Positions 1 to 7,713 of a DNA stretch of 20,699 nucleotides are shown in pieces. The position numbers and the translations under genes were made by a program. The notes under the pieces were generated by a model, which did not search any database, was not told the DNA's origin, and saw only the letters and a list, made by a program, of their open reading frames with translations. Position 1 is the first letter of the stretch. Each line of letters opens with the position of its first letter. Source of the DNA: DATKMP01 sp035541775 (GTDB lineage: Bacteria; Bacteroidota; Ignavibacteria; UBA10030); the NCBI GenBank assembly GCA_035541775.1, contig DATKMP010000038.1:1-20699 (forward strand), in the 5' to 3' direction.

Positions 1-1319
1 TAATCAGCGCTGTGAAGGGGCCATTCCATGGCTTTGAAGAAAATCGCGAAGCAATGTTGAACGTCATGATGAAACATTATGTGTGCGCCGAGCACATCGA
101 TAAGAGCATCGTGCCGACCGATCTCTACGATTCGCAAGTGCAATCGTGGAAAGATGTCGTCGCGCTAGGCAGGGAATTCGGAATCCGCAACGCACAAGCA
201 ACGGTATTGGCGCCGACGGGAACCATCGGATTTATGATGGATTGTGATACCACGGGTGTCGAGCCGGATATTGCGCTCGTGAAATATAAAAAACTCAGCG
301 GCGGCGGTATGATGAAAATTGTCAACCAGACCGTACCGGAAGCGCTCAATAAACTTGGTTATGACGATGAGCAGGTTGAACACATCGTTGCTTACATCGA
401 CAAGAACGATACGATTGAAGGCGCGCCACATTTGAAAGAAGAACATCTGCCGGTCTTCGATTGCGCCTTCAAACCTGCAAATGGCAAACGCTCCATTCAT
501 TATATGGGACATATTAGAATGATGGCGGCAACGCAGCCGTATCTTTCCGGTGCTATTTCCAAAACGGTCAATATGCCGAACGACGTTACACCGGACGACA
601 TTATGAATGCGTACACCGAAGCGTGGCAGCTTGGATTGAAAGCCATTGCCGTGTATCGCGATGGATGCAAGCGCACGCAGCCGCTCAGCACGTCTCTTGA
701 TAAAAAACAAGACAAGCAACAAACGGCAAGTACAAAACCTGCACGCCGACATTTGCCGGATGAGCGTCAATCCATCACGCATAAATTCAGCATCGCCGGC
801 CACGAAGGGTATATCACGGTCGGCATGTTTGAAGACGGAACAGCAGGCGAGCTTTTCATAACGATGTCGAAAGAAGGTTCAACCATTTCCGGTCTTATGG
901 ATTCCCTTGCGACGTCGGTTTCGATTGCGCTGCAATACGGCGTGCCGCTCAAAGTGCTGGTCGATAAATTCAGCCACGCGCGGTATGAACCGAGCGGCTT
1001 CACCAACAATCCGGAAATTCCCATTGCGAAATCTGTTAGCGATTATATTTTCCGATGGCTTGGCAAAAAGTTTTTAGAGAACGAACAGCCCGCCGCACCG
1101 ACAAGCGGAATTCAAATTTCAGCGGATGTTGCAAAGAAACCAATCACGATTTTGAACGCAGCAGCAACAAAAGCTGCATCGCTGTTGGAAAAGAATGAAA
1201 AGGTCGTCTTCCAAACGCAATCCGATGCACCGCCGTGCCACGAGTGCGGCAGCATTATGATTCGTAGCGGTTCGTGCTACAAGTGTTTAGAATGCGGCAG
1301 CACATCCGGCTGCTCTTGA
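1..1319 (+). CDS. nrdJ: Vitamin B12-dependent (class II) ribonucleoside-diphosphate reductase, C-terminal part
   Basis: This is the 3' part of an adenosylcobalamin-dependent ribonucleotide reductase, which reduces ribonucleotides to deoxyribonucleotides without needing oxygen. The reading frame is already open at the window edge (first full codon at base 3, reading ISAVKGPF), so the N-terminal ATP-cone and most of the catalytic barrel lie outside. About 438 residues are visible. Family hallmarks include the PTGTIGFMMDCDTTGVEPD stretch near residue 70, a TSCPD-type domain at roughly residues 260-350, and a C-terminal cysteine-rich tail with CHECG and CYKCLECG. In class II enzymes such tail cysteines re-reduce the active site. 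The gene ends at TGA 1317-1319, with a strong hairpin terminator 190 bp downstream. The family is certain; the 5' end cannot be judged. Confidence 0.95.
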   Translation, partial: ISAVKGPFHGFEENREAMLNVMMKHYVCAEHIDKSIVPTDLYDSQVQSWKDVVALGREFGIRNAQATVLAPTGTIGFMMDCDTTGVEPDIALVKYKKLSGGGMMKIVNQTVPEALNKLGYDDEQVEHIVAYIDKNDTIEGAPHLKEEHLPVFDCAFKPANGKRSIHYMGHIRMMAATQPYLSGAISKTVNMPNDVTPDDIMNAYTEAWQLGLKAIAVYRDGCKRTQPLSTSLDKKQDKQQTASTKPARRHLPDERQSITHKFSIAGHEGYITVGMFEDGTAGELFITMSKEGSTISGLMDSLATSVSIALQYGVPLKVLVDKFSHARYEPSGFTNNPEIPIAKSVSDYIFRWLGKKFLENEQPAAPTSGIQISADVAKKPITILNAAATKAASLLEKNEKVVFQTQSDAPPCHECGSIMIRSGSCYKCLECGSTSGCS

Positions 1320-1507
1320 TGTGCGAAAATAAAAAATATTGATTATATTGTGACGACTGTATAGGGCAAGGTTTTATTGATTTCAAGGAGGAATGACGCA
1401 CCGCTGGAAATGCATCTCCGGCGATGCAGGTTGTTGTGATTGCTTGGTTGGTTTTAGGTTGTAAGGAGAACTTGTGTTTTGGTTGGGGAACAGAAACAAC
1501 GAGTAAC
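1320..1507. other. Intergenic spacer between nrdJ and the terminator, with two tiny ribosome-site ORFs
   Basis: There is no conventional gene here. A strong AAGGAGG (1385-1391) precedes an ATG at 1393 by only one base, opening a 23-codon ORF rich in Cys (1393-1464). Its stop codon overlaps a second AAGGAG (1463-1468), which sits five bases before a GTG at 1474 that opens a 10-codon ORF ending at 1506, two bases before the terminator stem. A small hairpin (TGCATC 1411-1416 with GATGCA 1423-1428) lies inside the first ORF. I do not recognise either peptide; both may be chance. Confidence 0.3.
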
Positions 1508-1543
1508 AAAAATGCCGGTGATGGAAACATCACCGGCATTTTT
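1508..1543. terminator. Bidirectional Rho-independent terminator between nrdJ and carA
   Basis: A perfect 16-bp inverted repeat (arms 1508-1523 and 1528-1543) closes a GAAA tetraloop. The core is ATGCCGGTGATG paired with CATCACCGGCAT, flanked by an A-run on the left and a T-run on the right. The hairpin is therefore followed by U-rich sequence when read in either direction. It lies between the converging genes nrdJ (+) and carA (-) and can serve both. Confidence 0.92.
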
Positions 1544-1566
1544 TATTTCAAACCATTCCTCACTTA

Positions 1567-2685
1567 TTATTTTTTCATCATCTCCATAAACTGCTTAAAG
1601 AGATAATCGCTGTCATGCGGGCCGGGAGATGCTTCCGGGTGATACTGCACAGAGAAGATCGGCAGTGTGCGGTGGCGGAATCCTTCATTGGTCCCATCAT
1701 TCAAATTAATATGAGTCATTTCAACGATATGCGGATCAAGCGAGTCAGGATTGACGGCAAAGCCATGATTTTGCGATGTAATTTCGATAGCGCCTGTTTT
1801 TAAATTTTTTACCGGATGATTCGCGCCGCGGTGTCCGAATTTCAATTTGAACGTTTTCCCGCCAAGGGCATGGCAGAGAAGCTGGTGCCCGAGACAAATT
1901 CCGAAGATCGGTTTTTTCCCGATGAGTTGTTTTATGTTTTCAATAGCGTATGTTACTGCTGCCGGGTCGCCGGGGCCGTTGGAAAGAAAAATGCCGTTCG
2001 GTTTCATCTCCAAAACTTTTTCAGCAGGATAACTTGCAGGCAACACCGTTAAGCTGCATCCGTACGAAGTGAGACGGCGCAAAATATTTTGCTTCACACC
2101 GTAATCATACACGACAACGTTCAATCGTTTTTTAGGCGGTGTGACGGATGGGGCAAGCGCGAAAGGCGTTGTATCAACTGCATCCCATGAGTATTGTTCT
2201 TTTGTGGTTACACGCGTGGCAAGGTCGAGGCCCGCCATCTGCGGCGACTGTTTTACTCGTTCGAGCAATTGTTCATCTGTTTGGTCTTCGGTAGAGATGA
2301 TGCCGCGCATCGCGCCGGAAGAACGTATAATCTTCGTCAGCATACGGGTGTCGATACCCTGAATGCCGATGATGTTGTGCCGTTCCAACCAGCTTCCCAA
2401 ACTTTCGGTCGAACGAAAGTTGCTCGGATATTCGCTGTATTCTTTGACGACCAATCCGGCAACTTGCGGCTTGACGGATTCCATGTCTTCACTGTTGATG
2501 CCGTAATTGCCGATGAGCGGATACGTCATGGTCACGATTTGCCCCGCGTACGACGGATCGGTGAGAATTTCCTGATACCCGGTTAAACTGGTATTAAAAA
2601 CTACTTCGCCTGTCGTTACGCCGTGCGCGCCGAACGATTCGCCGGTAAAGATGGTGCCATTTTCGAGAACGAGTTTTATTTTCAT
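1567..2685 (-). CDS. carA: Carbamoyl-phosphate synthase, small (glutaminase) subunit
   Basis: This subunit hydrolyses glutamine and passes ammonia to the large subunit CarB for carbamoyl phosphate synthesis, feeding arginine and pyrimidine pathways. Starting at ATG 2685 gives 372 residues (MKIKLVLENGTIFTGESFG), close to the usual 370-380. The N-terminal CarA domain has GYQEILTDPSY and GNYGIN near residues 37-63. The class I glutamine amidotransferase domain has SNGPGDP (235-241), the nucleophile Cys264 in FGICLGHQLL, and His349/Glu351 in HPEASPGPHD, so the catalytic triad is intact. A 33-residue in-frame upstream extension is rejected because it is low-complexity and unlike CarA. No Shine-Dalgarno is evident. 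carB is not adjacent. The gene is divergent from hrcA and ends just past the shared terminator. Confidence 0.96.
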   Translation of the reverse strand: MKIKLVLENGTIFTGESFGAHGVTTGEVVFNTSLTGYQEILTDPSYAGQIVTMTYPLIGNYGINSEDMESVKPQVAGLVVKEYSEYPSNFRSTESLGSWLERHNIIGIQGIDTRMLTKIIRSSGAMRGIISTEDQTDEQLLERVKQSPQMAGLDLATRVTTKEQYSWDAVDTTPFALAPSVTPPKKRLNVVVYDYGVKQNILRRLTSYGCSLTVLPASYPAEKVLEMKPNGIFLSNGPGDPAAVTYAIENIKQLIGKKPIFGICLGHQLLCHALGGKTFKLKFGHRGANHPVKNLKTGAIEITSQNHGFAVNPDSLDPHIVEMTHINLNDGTNEGFRHRTLPIFSVQYHPEASPGPHDSDYLFKQFMEMMKK

Positions 2686-2899
2686 ATCAGGATTCAAGAT
2701 AAAAAAATATGAGGGGCGATGCAATGGAAACAATGAAATAAGGCAATATTTTTCATTTCTGCGGGTGTAAGAAAAAAAATTCATCTTTTATTTTTTCCGT
2801 GTAGTAGTTTCTTGTTCTCTGGAAAATATAAATAGCCATCCTCCTTCCTTGACAAACGAGCGAGTTATGGTTAATTTTGTATATCAGGGCGAATAGCAG
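2686..2899. other. Divergent intergenic region between carA and hrcA
   Basis: This spacer of about 214 bp holds the hrcA promoter (2849-2879) and must also contain the carA promoter, for which I see no convincing match on the - strand. I searched for a CIRCE operator (TTAGCACTC-N9-GAGTGCTAA) and found none. No riboswitch or attenuator structure is evident upstream of carA. Confidence 0.6.
2849..2879 (+). promoter_or_regulatory. Putative promoter of the hrcA operon, TAnnTTTG type
   Basis: TTGACA at 2849-2854 is followed by a 17-base spacer and TAATTTTG at 2872-2879. The second element matches the TAnnTTTG -7 box described for the primary sigma factor of Bacteroidota relatives, while TTGACA is a perfect general -35 box. 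The element ends 20 bases before the hrcA ATG at 2900, leaving a very short leader. No CIRCE operator overlaps it, so HrcA autoregulation is not apparent. The call rests on consensus match and position only. Confidence 0.6.
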
Positions 2900-3949
2900 A
2901 TGGTAGAATTGACCGAACATAATGATCAACTATCCAACCGTGAACAAAGTATTCTTTGGCACGTTGTGCATAATTTTATTCAAACCGCCGTGCCGGTCGG
3001 CTCGCGATTTATTTCCAAGCACTATGCGCTGAATTTAAGTCCGGCGTCGATTCGCAATGTGATGGCGGATCTCGAAGAACTGGGATTTTTATCGCATCCG
3101 CATACATCGGCGGGGCGCGTACCGACCGATCTTGGCTATCGTTTTTACATCGATTATTTGATGAAGGTGCAGCAACTATCGGATCAAGAGAAAAAACAAA
3201 TTCATCAACAGTTAGACGCAGCAAATGATGCGGAAGAATTATTGCGAGAGACGTCACGATTGCTGGGAAAAATTTCCCGGCAACTCAGCGTGGTGACATC
3301 GCCACATTTAAGCAGCGGCATCTTTGAGCGGATGGAATTGATTCCCGTTTCCAGCTCGAAACTGTTGGTTGTTATTTCTATCCGTAGCGGCATCGTGCGG
3401 ACCATTATGCTGGAGATCGGAGTGGACATCAAACGCGATCATTTGGATTTAATGGCAAGAATGTTGAACGATCGGTTAAGCGGATTGACCCTGAAAGAAA
3501 TTCGCGACACCTTTATCGATCGTGTGCGCGATATCCACGACGACACGTCCGGATTGGTGCGATTGTTTATCGATTCGCTCGATCAACTTTTTACAGATTC
3601 CAAAGAGCGCGATAAGCTGCATATCGGCGGCGCAAAAAATATTATTGAGCAGCCGGAATTTGTTGACCCGCAAAATTTTCGCAGTGTCATCGAGTTGATC
3701 GAAAACGAAGACATCATCGTGCATCTTCTTGAAAAACATGAAGAGCTGCAAAAAAATTTCGTCGTTACGGTTGGAACGGAAAATCAGGATGCTTCGGCAA
3801 AAGATTACAGTGTCGTCACAGCAACGTATAATGTGGAGGGCGTGACCGGACGTGTGGGATTAATCGGTCCCACGAGAATGGATTATGCAAAAATCATTCC
3901 GCTCGTCGATTATGTATCGCAAGCAATTGCAAAAATGTTAGGTAGTTAA
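2900..3949 (+). CDS. hrcA: Heat-inducible transcription repressor HrcA
   Basis: HrcA represses chaperone genes (usually groESL and dnaK operons) by binding CIRCE operators, and needs GroEL to stay folded. The 349-residue product has the usual length. Residues about 10-85 form the winged-helix DNA-binding domain, with the family signatures VPVGSRFIS, SPASIRNVMADLEELG and HTSAGRVPTDLGYRFYID. The remainder is the GAF-like/dimerisation region, including IGPTRMDYAKIIPLVDYVS near the C-terminus. The start at ATG 2900 (MVELTEHND) leaves a typical short leader before the winged helix. It is the first gene of the + strand operon, 51 bp before grpE. No CIRCE is visible upstream, so its targets are probably elsewhere in the genome. 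Confidence 0.96.
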   Translation: MVELTEHNDQLSNREQSILWHVVHNFIQTAVPVGSRFISKHYALNLSPASIRNVMADLEELGFLSHPHTSAGRVPTDLGYRFYIDYLMKVQQLSDQEKKQIHQQLDAANDAEELLRETSRLLGKISRQLSVVTSPHLSSGIFERMELIPVSSSKLLVVISIRSGIVRTIMLEIGVDIKRDHLDLMARMLNDRLSGLTLKEIRDTFIDRVRDIHDDTSGLVRLFIDSLDQLFTDSKERDKLHIGGAKNIIEQPEFVDPQNFRSVIELIENEDIIVHLLEKHEELQKNFVVTVGTENQDASAKDYSVVTATYNVEGVTGRVGLIGPTRMDYAKIIPLVDYVSQAIAKMLGS

Positions 3950-4000
3950 ATACGGCAACAGAAAATAGTGTTGCGCGTAAAAATATTCATTGAGGAATAA

Positions 4001-4576
4001 ATGTCAGAACACGAACAAGAAATAAAACAAGAAGAAGGAACGATGCCATCCCAAGAGCCGGCGCCTGCCATAGAACTATCGGCAGCAACGGAAAGTTCAA
4101 ATCAAGAAGATCTGCAAAAGCAAGTTGATCAGTATAAAGATTTATTGCTGCGCAAAGCGGCGGAGTTCGATAATTTCAAGCGGCGAACAGAAAATGAAAT
4201 GGCTGCGATGGTCAAATATGCACACGAAGATGTGATGGAAGATTTGCTTCCGGTATTGGATGATTTCGAACGGTCGCTGAAACACAGCCGTGAAAGCAAA
4301 GATTATGATGCGCTGCAAAAAGGAATCGAACTGATTTATCAAAAACTATCCAAAGTACTGGAGAAGCGCGGATTGAAAACGTTTGAAACCGTCGGCAAAG
4401 AATTCGATGTGAATTTGCATGATGCGTTGATGCAGCTTCCCAACTCGGATGTGCCGCATCAAACGATCTTGGAAGAAGTTCAGAAAGGTTACATGTTGAA
4501 TGACAAAGTCATTCGCCATGCCAAAGTGGTGGTTTCGTCGGCAACCGATCAACCATCGGTCGATAAGTTTGCATAA
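4001..4576 (+). CDS. grpE: Nucleotide exchange factor GrpE
   Basis: GrpE releases ADP from DnaK to reset the Hsp70 chaperone cycle in the cytoplasm. The product is 191 residues. A charged, disordered N-terminus (residues 1-35) leads into a long coiled coil (about 36-100) with the signature LLLRKAAEFDNFKRRTENE at 48-66. The C-terminal beta-wing domain includes FDVNLHDAL (135-143) and ends with the family-typical VIRHAKVVVS (170-179). AGGA lies a few bases before ATG 4001. It is flanked by hrcA and dnaJ, but dnaK, often placed between grpE and dnaJ, is absent here and must be elsewhere. Confidence 0.97.
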   Translation: MSEHEQEIKQEEGTMPSQEPAPAIELSAATESSNQEDLQKQVDQYKDLLLRKAAEFDNFKRRTENEMAAMVKYAHEDVMEDLLPVLDDFERSLKHSRESKDYDALQKGIELIYQKLSKVLEKRGLKTFETVGKEFDVNLHDALMQLPNSDVPHQTILEEVQKGYMLNDKVIRHAKVVVSSATDQPSVDKFA

Positions 4577-4591
4577 AGGTAAAAATAAGTA

Positions 4592-5773
4592 ATGGCAAAA
4601 AGAGATTATTACGAAGTGCTGGGGATGCAGCGGAATGCATCGCAGGATGAAATTAAAAAAGCGTACCGGCAAATGGCGATGAAATATCATCCCGACCGCA
4701 ATCCCGGCAACAAAGAAGCAGAAGAACAATTTAAAGAAGCAGCCGAAGCGTACGAAGTATTGGGTGATGCAGAAAAACGCCAGCGATACGATCAATTCGG
4801 CCACGAAGGATTGCGCGGCACGAATTATCATGACTTCAACAACATCAACGATATTTTCAGTACGTTCGGCGATATTTTCTCCGGCGGCTTCGGCGGCGGG
4901 TCGATCTTCGATGAAATGTTCGGCACTGCACAGCGTGGCGGCAGACGCCGTTCGAGTGCGGCGCAGCAAGGCCAGCCCGGTTCCGATTTACGAATTCGTC
5001 TTTCCTTGACACTGGAGGAAATTGCTTCCGGTGTTGAAAAGAAAATTAAAGTGAAGCGCCAAAAAAAATGCGACGTGTGCGGCGGCAGCGGCGCAAAATC
5101 TTCCGGCGGAAAATCCACATGCCCGCAATGCGGCGGCAGCGGTGAATTGCGCCAGGTCTCGCGTTCGATGTTCGGACAATTTGTGAACATTACCACCTGC
5201 CCGACATGCGAAGGCGAAGGAAAAATTGTGAAGGATCCCTGTACGGCATGCCACGGCGAAGGGCGCGTGCAGGGCGAATCGACGATTAAAGTCAATGTGC
5301 CGGCAGGGGTGCAGGAAGGAAATTATATTCCGCTCCATGGCCAGGGAAATGCTGGACGTCGCGGCGGACCTGCCGGTGACTTGCTCGTCGTGATTGAAGA
5401 AGAGCCGCACGCACAATTCCATCGCAACGGCGACGATATTATTTATGAATTGTGGATCAGCTATCCGACAGCGGTGATGGGCGGCGATGTAGAAATTCCC
5501 ACCCTGACCGGTAAAGCCAAATTAGTGATTGATGCCGGCACGCCGGCGGGAAGAATGTTGCGCATGCGCGAACGCGGAATTCCACATCTGAATAATTATG
5601 GGCGCGGCGATGAATTGGTGCGCGTGAACATCTGGGTTCCGCCCAAAGTGAATGCCAAAGAAAAAGAATTGCTGCGCGAGCTGGCAAAAAATGAACACAT
5701 TTCGCCGACGGAAGAAGAACGCCGGAATACCGACCGGACGTTTTTCGATAAAGTGAAAGACGTGTTTTCGTAA
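4592..5773 (+). CDS. dnaJ: Chaperone protein DnaJ (Hsp40)
   Basis: DnaJ delivers unfolded clients to DnaK and stimulates its ATPase. The 393-residue protein has complete type I architecture: a J domain at residues 1-70 with the HPD triad at 33-35 (KYHPDRNPG); a Gly/Phe-rich linker at about 85-120; four CxxCxGxG zinc-binding repeats starting at 160 (CDVCGGSG), 177 (CPQCGGSG), 203 (CPTCEGEG) and 217 (CTACHGEG); and a C-terminal substrate-binding domain with GDLLVVIEEEPHAQFHRNGDD. All zinc ligands are present. It starts 15 bp after grpE with AAAGG upstream, and the next gene follows after 6 bp, indicating co-transcription. Confidence 0.97.
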   Translation: MAKRDYYEVLGMQRNASQDEIKKAYRQMAMKYHPDRNPGNKEAEEQFKEAAEAYEVLGDAEKRQRYDQFGHEGLRGTNYHDFNNINDIFSTFGDIFSGGFGGGSIFDEMFGTAQRGGRRRSSAAQQGQPGSDLRIRLSLTLEEIASGVEKKIKVKRQKKCDVCGGSGAKSSGGKSTCPQCGGSGELRQVSRSMFGQFVNITTCPTCEGEGKIVKDPCTACHGEGRVQGESTIKVNVPAGVQEGNYIPLHGQGNAGRRGGPAGDLLVVIEEEPHAQFHRNGDDIIYELWISYPTAVMGGDVEIPTLTGKAKLVIDAGTPAGRMLRMRERGIPHLNNYGRGDELVRVNIWVPPKVNAKEKELLRELAKNEHISPTEEERRNTDRTFFDKVKDVFS

Positions 5774-5779
5774 TAGAAT

Positions 5780-6196
5780 ATGTGGAAACGCATCGCAGAG
5801 CAAATAGCGTTAACCACGACGGAACGGAAGGTCATTCTGTTCTTGGTGATCACCTTGCTTGCGGGTGCGGGCATTCGATTGTATCAAGAGGTTGTTCCTT
5901 CTGCACCGAAATTTGATTATCATGCAAGTGACAGTACGTTCACAGCGCTCAGTTCGGCAGCAGATGACAGCACAGCACACTCCGATGCAGCGGTCGTTGA
6001 CGGAAAGTTAAACATCAACACGGCAACGAAGGAACAATTGATGGAGCTGCCGGGCATTGGAGAAAAAACGGCTGTGCGTATTATCGAGCGGCGTAACGAA
6101 ATTGGAAAATTTACATCGCTGGAAGAATTGAAAACGATCAAAGGCATCACCAAAAAACGATTTGAACAGCTTCAATCACTTATTGTTGCCGAATAG
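5780..6196 (+). CDS. Membrane-anchored helix-hairpin-helix protein, ComEA-like
   Basis: The 138-residue product has one hydrophobic segment near residues 18-36 (VILFLVITLLAGAG), probably an N-terminal membrane anchor. A variable Ser/Asp/Ala-rich linker leads to a C-terminal pair of helix-hairpin-helix motifs at about 76-135 (LNINTATKEQLMELPGIGEK, then FTSLEELKTIKGITKKRFEQL). This arrangement matches ComEA, the DNA receptor at the outer face of the membrane in natural transformation. ComEA-like proteins also occur in species not known to be competent, so DNA binding is likely but uptake is unproven. It begins 6 bp after dnaJ with no obvious ribosome site of its own, suggesting translational coupling. 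A PilM-like gene follows 27 bp downstream. Confidence 0.82.
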   Translation: MWKRIAEQIALTTTERKVILFLVITLLAGAGIRLYQEVVPSAPKFDYHASDSTFTALSSAADDSTAHSDAAVVDGKLNINTATKEQLMELPGIGEKTAVRIIERRNEIGKFTSLEELKTIKGITKKRFEQLQSLIVAE

Positions 6197-6223
6197 GCGC
6201 GGAAGAATGGAGAAGGTCTCCCG

Positions 6224-7141
6224 ATGAAGGCCATACGATCAGTAGGCGTTTCGTTTCTGAGCGGTAAAATTCAATTAGCAGAACTCGAACAAAAGCGCAA
6301 AGCGACCGTACTTGCGCTCGGCGAAAGCGAGTCATCGGTGAACTTTGCCGAAGAAGGTGAAACCATTTCTGCCGACAGTCCCAAGTTACGAAAATTTGCC
6401 AGCGAGTTAGGAGCATTGCTGAAACAGCATGATGTGGAGGCGCGCCAAATTGCTTTTACCCTGCCGCCCGATCCCATGTTCATCAATATTCTTCCCATCG
6501 ATTCCTCTGTTTCGAAAACGGAACTTCCCGAATATCTTCAATGGGAGTTGAACCAATACTTGCCCGGCGTTTCCGTCAAAGATTATATTCTTGATTCCCA
6601 TGGGCTTCCGGTAGAAGAAACCCATGCGCAGCAGACTTTTATGGTTGCGGTACGCCGCGGCATGGTTTCCTTCTTGCATAAAGTCGCCGTATCGCTCAAG
6701 ATGAAATTGAGCTTGGTGGATGTCGATCAATTCAGTACGGAAAAAACACTCATCTTGAATTATCCGGAAATTTTAGAATTCGATATTGTGTTGATCGGCT
6801 TACGGGAGAATGGAATCGATGCGAGTGTCATTCATAACGGCGAAATGGCAGATTATCGCGCGTTTCAATACAACGGCGAAAAAAATTCGATGAAACCGAT
6901 CCTTCAATATTTAAAATATTTGAAACAAAAAACGAACAGCACGCCTGCTGCAGTTCTCTTGCATGGATTGGATATTTCCAAAGACCTTGTAGTATCGCTA
7001 CGGCAAGAAACCGGCATTAAGCAGACCTTGCCCTTGAATGCTTTCCGAAAAATCAAACCGTCAAAATACTTGCCGGCGTCGCTGGTTAAAGAGAGTCACA
7101 AATTTGCCGCCGCCATCGGCTTGGCGCTTCGAGTGAAATGA
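6224..7141 (+). CDS. PilM-like (type IV pilus assembly, actin-fold) protein with degenerate nucleotide site
   Basis: The 305-residue cytoplasmic protein resembles PilM, the FtsA-like actin-fold protein that docks PilN in type IV pilus and type II secretion platforms. Supporting segments are LPEYLQWELNQYLP at 101-114, matching the PilM pattern E-x-W-E-x-x-x-Y-x-P; the following VKDYILDSHGLP; LVDVDQFSTEKTL at 164-176; and the C-terminal HKFAAAIGLALR. The phosphate-binding strands look degenerate: the first reads GVSFLSGKIQLAEL where PilM usually has GxDxGSSxxKxxEL, and the second reads LIGLRENGIDASVI where DIG-x-x-x-T is usual. ATP binding is therefore doubtful. No pilN, pilO or pilQ is adjacent. 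Its TGA overlaps the rsmD start as ATGA. The family assignment is by pattern and moderately confident. Confidence 0.65.
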   Translation: MKAIRSVGVSFLSGKIQLAELEQKRKATVLALGESESSVNFAEEGETISADSPKLRKFASELGALLKQHDVEARQIAFTLPPDPMFINILPIDSSVSKTELPEYLQWELNQYLPGVSVKDYILDSHGLPVEETHAQQTFMVAVRRGMVSFLHKVAVSLKMKLSLVDVDQFSTEKTLILNYPEILEFDIVLIGLRENGIDASVIHNGEMADYRAFQYNGEKNSMKPILQYLKYLKQKTNSTPAAVLLHGLDISKDLVVSLRQETGIKQTLPLNAFRKIKPSKYLPASLVKESHKFAAAIGLALRVK

Positions 7142-7713
7142 GAATTATTGCGGGCGAATACCGCGGCAGAAAACTTTTTGCGCTGGATGACCTCTCGATT
7201 CGTCCAACGACCGACCGGGCGAAGCAAACGATTTTTGATATTCTTACGAATCGTGTTATCTTTGAGGGCACTGAGGTGCTGGATTTATTTTCAGGAACCG
7301 GTTCGCTCGGATTAGAAGCGATCAGCCGCGGTGCAACATCTGTTACGTTCATTGAAAAATCGCCGCGCTCAATTTTCGTTTTGAATAAAAATATTGAAGC
7401 GCTGAAATGCGAACAGCGGTGCACCGTGCATCAAGCGGATGTGTTTTGGTATTTGAAAAATGCGCATCGATCATTCGATCTTGTCTTCGCCGACCCGCCG
7501 TACAAATTGGAAACGATCGGCACGTTGCCGAATGCAATCTACGATTCCGGTGCCGTGCGGAATGGGACGTACGTGGTGATGGAACACAGCCGCGATTCGG
7601 CCGTGGCGTTAAATGAAACAAACTATGAAATTCTCAAAAAGCCGTTCGGCCAGACAACGGTGCTGATCATGAAAGCGCTCGTTCTACCGACGGCAGAAGG
7701 AAGCAGGTCATGA
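7138..7713 (+). CDS. rsmD: 16S rRNA (guanine(966)-N(2))-methyltransferase RsmD
   Basis: RsmD methylates N2 of G966 in 16S rRNA on the assembling small subunit, using S-adenosylmethionine. The 191-residue product begins with the characteristic MRIIAGEYRGRKL, followed by RPTTDRAKQTIFDIL at about 22-36. The SAM-binding motif I is VLDLFSGTGSLGLEA (47-61), and the catalytic motif IV DPPY is at 119-122. Length and motif spacing are normal. The start ATG overlaps the stop of the PilM-like gene (ATGA, 7138-7141) and its own stop overlaps the coaD start, so the three genes are translationally coupled. The rsmD-coaD pairing is common in many bacteria. Confidence 0.95.
   Translation: MRIIAGEYRGRKLFALDDLSIRPTTDRAKQTIFDILTNRVIFEGTEVLDLFSGTGSLGLEAISRGATSVTFIEKSPRSIFVLNKNIEALKCEQRCTVHQADVFWYLKNAHRSFDLVFADPPYKLETIGTLPNAIYDSGAVRNGTYVVMEHSRDSAVALNETNYEILKKPFGQTTVLIMKALVLPTAEGSRS

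Noticed and set aside
165..803. 212-residue antisense ORF inside nrdJ
   Set aside because: The + strand frame is conserved NrdJ; the antisense product has a shadow-like Arg/His/Phe bias.
2686..2784. 33-residue N-terminal extension of carA
   Set aside because: The ATG at 2685 gives the canonical CarA N-terminus; the upstream codons look like untranslated AT-rich leader.
2786..2899. CIRCE operator upstream of hrcA
   Set aside because: No pair of TTAGCACTC/GAGTGCTAA-like halves with 9-base spacing can be found.
4346..4969. 207-residue antisense ORF across grpE and dnaJ
   Set aside because: It lies wholly opposite two well-supported genes, resembles no family, and is low-complexity Phe/His/Arg-rich as expected for a shadow frame.
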